NCBI GenBank assembly: GCA_030152275.1
Contig: JASLHF010000144.1
Coordinates: 1-7,299, forward strand
Direction: 5' to 3'
Source: Acinetobacter sp.
Lineage (GTDB): Bacteria; Pseudomonadota; Gammaproteobacteria; Pseudomonadales; Moraxellaceae
DNA length: 7,299 nt
In this document: positions 5,628 to 7,299 of the stretch, piece after piece
Position numbering within the stretch: the first letter of the stretch is position 1
Layout: each line of letters opens with the position of its first letter
Notes under the pieces: model-generated
Told to the model about the DNA's origin: nothing
The model's input: the letters and a program-made list of their open reading frames with translations, nothing else
The model's database searches: none
Position numbers and translations under genes: made by a program

Positions 5628-7299
5628 TTATTTATTCAGTAAATTTAAATTAGTTGAATTTAAATACGCCAATAATAAGTTGTTACTCGCAGTTAAATTG
5701 GTCCAACGTTGATTTGAGCCACCAGTACAGTTATATCGGATTAAATCAGCACGGTTATTCTGCAAACGCCCTGAGTTTAAATCCATGCATTGTCCACTTT
5801 GACGAATTGTGGCGGTTGCAGGTTCCATTGTCCAAATTTGAGTATCTTGATTTAAAGTACAATGTTCTAATGTAATTTTCGCAGAACCGCCATTACCTGT
5901 TAAACATTGTCCTAAATCTGCCTTACTGTGGATACGTCCTAGCGCATCAAATAGCCATTTTTCAGAATCATCCGCAATACAGCCACTTTGACCGCTAATA
6001 AATACATTCAACTTACCATCAGTAAGCGCTTCAGTTTTTAGACAGTTGGTTCCATTCAGCATCAATGCCGCCTGATCAAAAATATCCTCTTGACTCAAAG
6101 CTAATTTTTGCATAAAGCTGGTTAATGCAGTTTCGGCTTCAGGCACTTTATTTAACAAGTCTTTAGCATAAACATTCATCCAACGGTTAATACGATAAGC
6201 TGTATTTTGCTGAGCTTCATAGCGGTCAAATTGCTGACGCGCCACGCTGCTTAAGAGCGCTTTATCATTTTTATACGAATCAAATAACATTTTCGCAATT
6301 GGATCTAAGCTCACGACTGCATTGGGTGCCTGTGCGACCAGTGCAATTTCTAACTGCGGCAACTCTACTGAACGTAAAGCGCTATAGCCTGCAGAGCGGC
6401 CAATTTTAACCGCTGGTTTTATGCTATCGTCAGATACTTGAATGCTAATATTTGACAGTAATTTGGCGTTTTCACCGGCTTTTTTACAATACAAATCTAC
6501 CGATTGAGGTTGGTCTGCAATAGCTAAATTGACATGCAATTTATTTGCATTAGACCCCATACGGCTTGGTGATAAAGCAATAATTTTATTTTGCGCAGCA
6601 TATTTAACATTTAACCAACAGGCTGCCGCTGTCGCAGCAGGATTGACCGCTGGTAATGCAAAGACATTTCCCCAGTTACCACGTGCCGCCGGATACAACA
6701 AACCAACTTGTTGTTCCGGGTCATAGCCACCCAAAATGGTATAGACAGGCACACCAAATTGTTGAGGTTTTAAATAATTACCATCTGCACGGTTATACCA
6801 AATCACCGATGATGCAGGCACTTTCGGCTGAGTCACTTCCATACTGCGTGTTTCAGCATTCCACAACTTATAACCCGTCGGTGAAGTTGCATCCCAAACT
6901 GCACGATTAAAATGTGGCTGAATTTTTAAGAAAGTACTATAGCCAGTGTAATGGGTATATCGAGAATAGGTACTGTTCGGATATCCGCCAGCCATGGCAT
7001 CGCGACCATAAGGGAATAAGTTTTTAAAGTTCGGTGTTCCTGTACTCGCATCCCACAAAGATGTCGATGTCCAACTTAAGTTACCGCGCATTTTATTGCG
7101 ATTGGCAATATAACCCCAACCACTGTCTGCATGATGCGATGCCCAAAAGTAGTTGGTTACACCATCTGTCGTTACAGCACCGGGATAATGCCCAAGCCCA
7201 TAATGATGACCAATCTCATGACTAAATTCATTCCCAACCGAGTCAATCAAGGTCAACATACCATTGCCACCGCTTAAGCCATGATTGCTATAACCATTG
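5628..7299 (-). CDS. M66 (StcE/dictomallein-like) secreted zinc metalloprotease with ricin-type lectin module, 5' end missing
   Basis: This is the C-terminal part of a probable extracellular metalloprotease. The frame runs without a stop to the right edge: 13 codons (YSNHGLSGGNG region) precede the first in-window Met at 7259, so that Met is internal. Numbering from it, the zinc site is HEIGHHYGLGH (His14, Glu15, His18, His24) within VGNEFSHEIGHHYGLGHY, as in StcE and other M66 peptidases. DAMAGG with Met89 is the likely Met-turn. Residues about 120-430 form the rest of the M66 region. Residues about 433-521 resemble a ricin-type beta-trefoil with QIW (474-476) and QRW (517-519) repeats, suggesting glycan binding. 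Eight cysteines (214, 258, 406, 427, 452, 467, 491, 511) fit an oxidised, exported protein. M66 enzymes such as StcE cleave mucin-type O-glycoproteins and leave by type II secretion; the substrate here is inferred only. The gene converges on rpsT and has its own terminator. The signal peptide lies outside the window. Confidence 0.9.
   Translation of the reverse strand, partial: NGYSNHGLSGGNGMLTLIDSVGNEFSHEIGHHYGLGHYPGAVTTDGVTNYFWASHHADSGWGYIANRNKMRGNLSWTSTSLWDASTGTPNFKNLFPYGRDAMAGGYPNSTYSRYTHYTGYSTFLKIQPHFNRAVWDATSPTGYKLWNAETRSMEVTQPKVPASSVIWYNRADGNYLKPQQFGVPVYTILGGYDPEQQVGLLYPAARGNWGNVFALPAVNPAATAAACWLNVKYAAQNKIIALSPSRMGSNANKLHVNLAIADQPQSVDLYCKKAGENAKLLSNISIQVSDDSIKPAVKIGRSAGYSALRSVELPQLEIALVAQAPNAVVSLDPIAKMLFDSYKNDKALLSSVARQQFDRYEAQQNTAYRINRWMNVYAKDLLNKVPEAETALTSFMQKLALSQEDIFDQAALMLNGTNCLKTEALTDGKLNVFISGQSGCIADDSEKWLFDALGRIHSKADLGQCLTGNGGSAKITLEHCTLNQDTQIWTMEPATATIRQSGQCMDLNSGRLQNNRADLIRYNCTGGSNQRWTNLTASNNLLLAYLNSTNLNLLNK

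Noticed and set aside
5654..5875. 73-codon plus-strand frame opposite the end of the protease gene
   Set aside because: It is antisense to the lectin-like region, has no ribosome binding site I can see, and resembles no known protein.
7257..7259. ATG at 7259 as the start of the M66 protease
   Set aside because: The same frame continues open to the window edge with StcE-like residues (HGLSGG). Starting here would leave the zinc site at residue 14 with no signal peptide or N-terminal domain.

Overview
The window looks like chromosomal DNA from Acinetobacter or a close Moraxellaceae relative. The best evidence is the 88-residue ribosomal protein S20, which reads as the Acinetobacter form, together with an AT-rich composition (about 40% G+C by eye). 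Seven protein genes are supported. Six are on the minus strand and only rpsT is on the plus strand. The genes at both ends touch the window edges. No rRNA, tRNA, CRISPR array, insertion sequence or prophage gene is visible.

Left part (1-2584, minus strand): a two-component system with the NarL/FixJ-type response regulator first and its histidine kinase second, overlapping by one base (TAATG). The kinase frame is open from 1910 to the left edge. It encodes a signal peptide, a periplasmic sensor domain, seven membrane helices (7TMR-DISM architecture), and a HisKA_3/HATPase_c kinase core. The last two visible bases are TA, so the stop codon probably straddles the edge.

Middle part (2791-5008, minus strand): first, a stand-alone protein of two tandem GST N-terminal (thioredoxin-fold) domains with no GST C-terminal domain. 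Then comes a two-gene unit in which a TIP30/HTATIP2-like NAD(P)-binding protein is followed by an RraA-family protein. The ribosome binding site of rraA overlaps the stop codon of the upstream gene, so the two are probably translationally coupled. The 252-bp gap between rraA and the GST-like gene carries a long A/T-rich hairpin.

Right part (5009-7299): a compact divergent promoter region drives the SDR-rraA unit leftward and rpsT rightward. The rpsT leader can fold into a two-part stem. After rpsT come two separate intrinsic terminators, one for rpsT and one for the convergent gene. That last gene is the 3' part of a secreted M66 (StcE/dictomallein-like) zinc metalloprotease. It has an intact HExxHxxGLGH motif and a C-terminal ricin-type lectin module, and its 5' end lies beyond the right edge.

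Most of the window is ordinary chromosomal housekeeping and accessory content. I do not see convincing evidence of a wholly undescribed system. The points most worth following are the M66-lectin protease, the 7TM-DISM kinase with unknown ligand, the tandem GST_N protein, and the leader and operator-like structures around rpsT.
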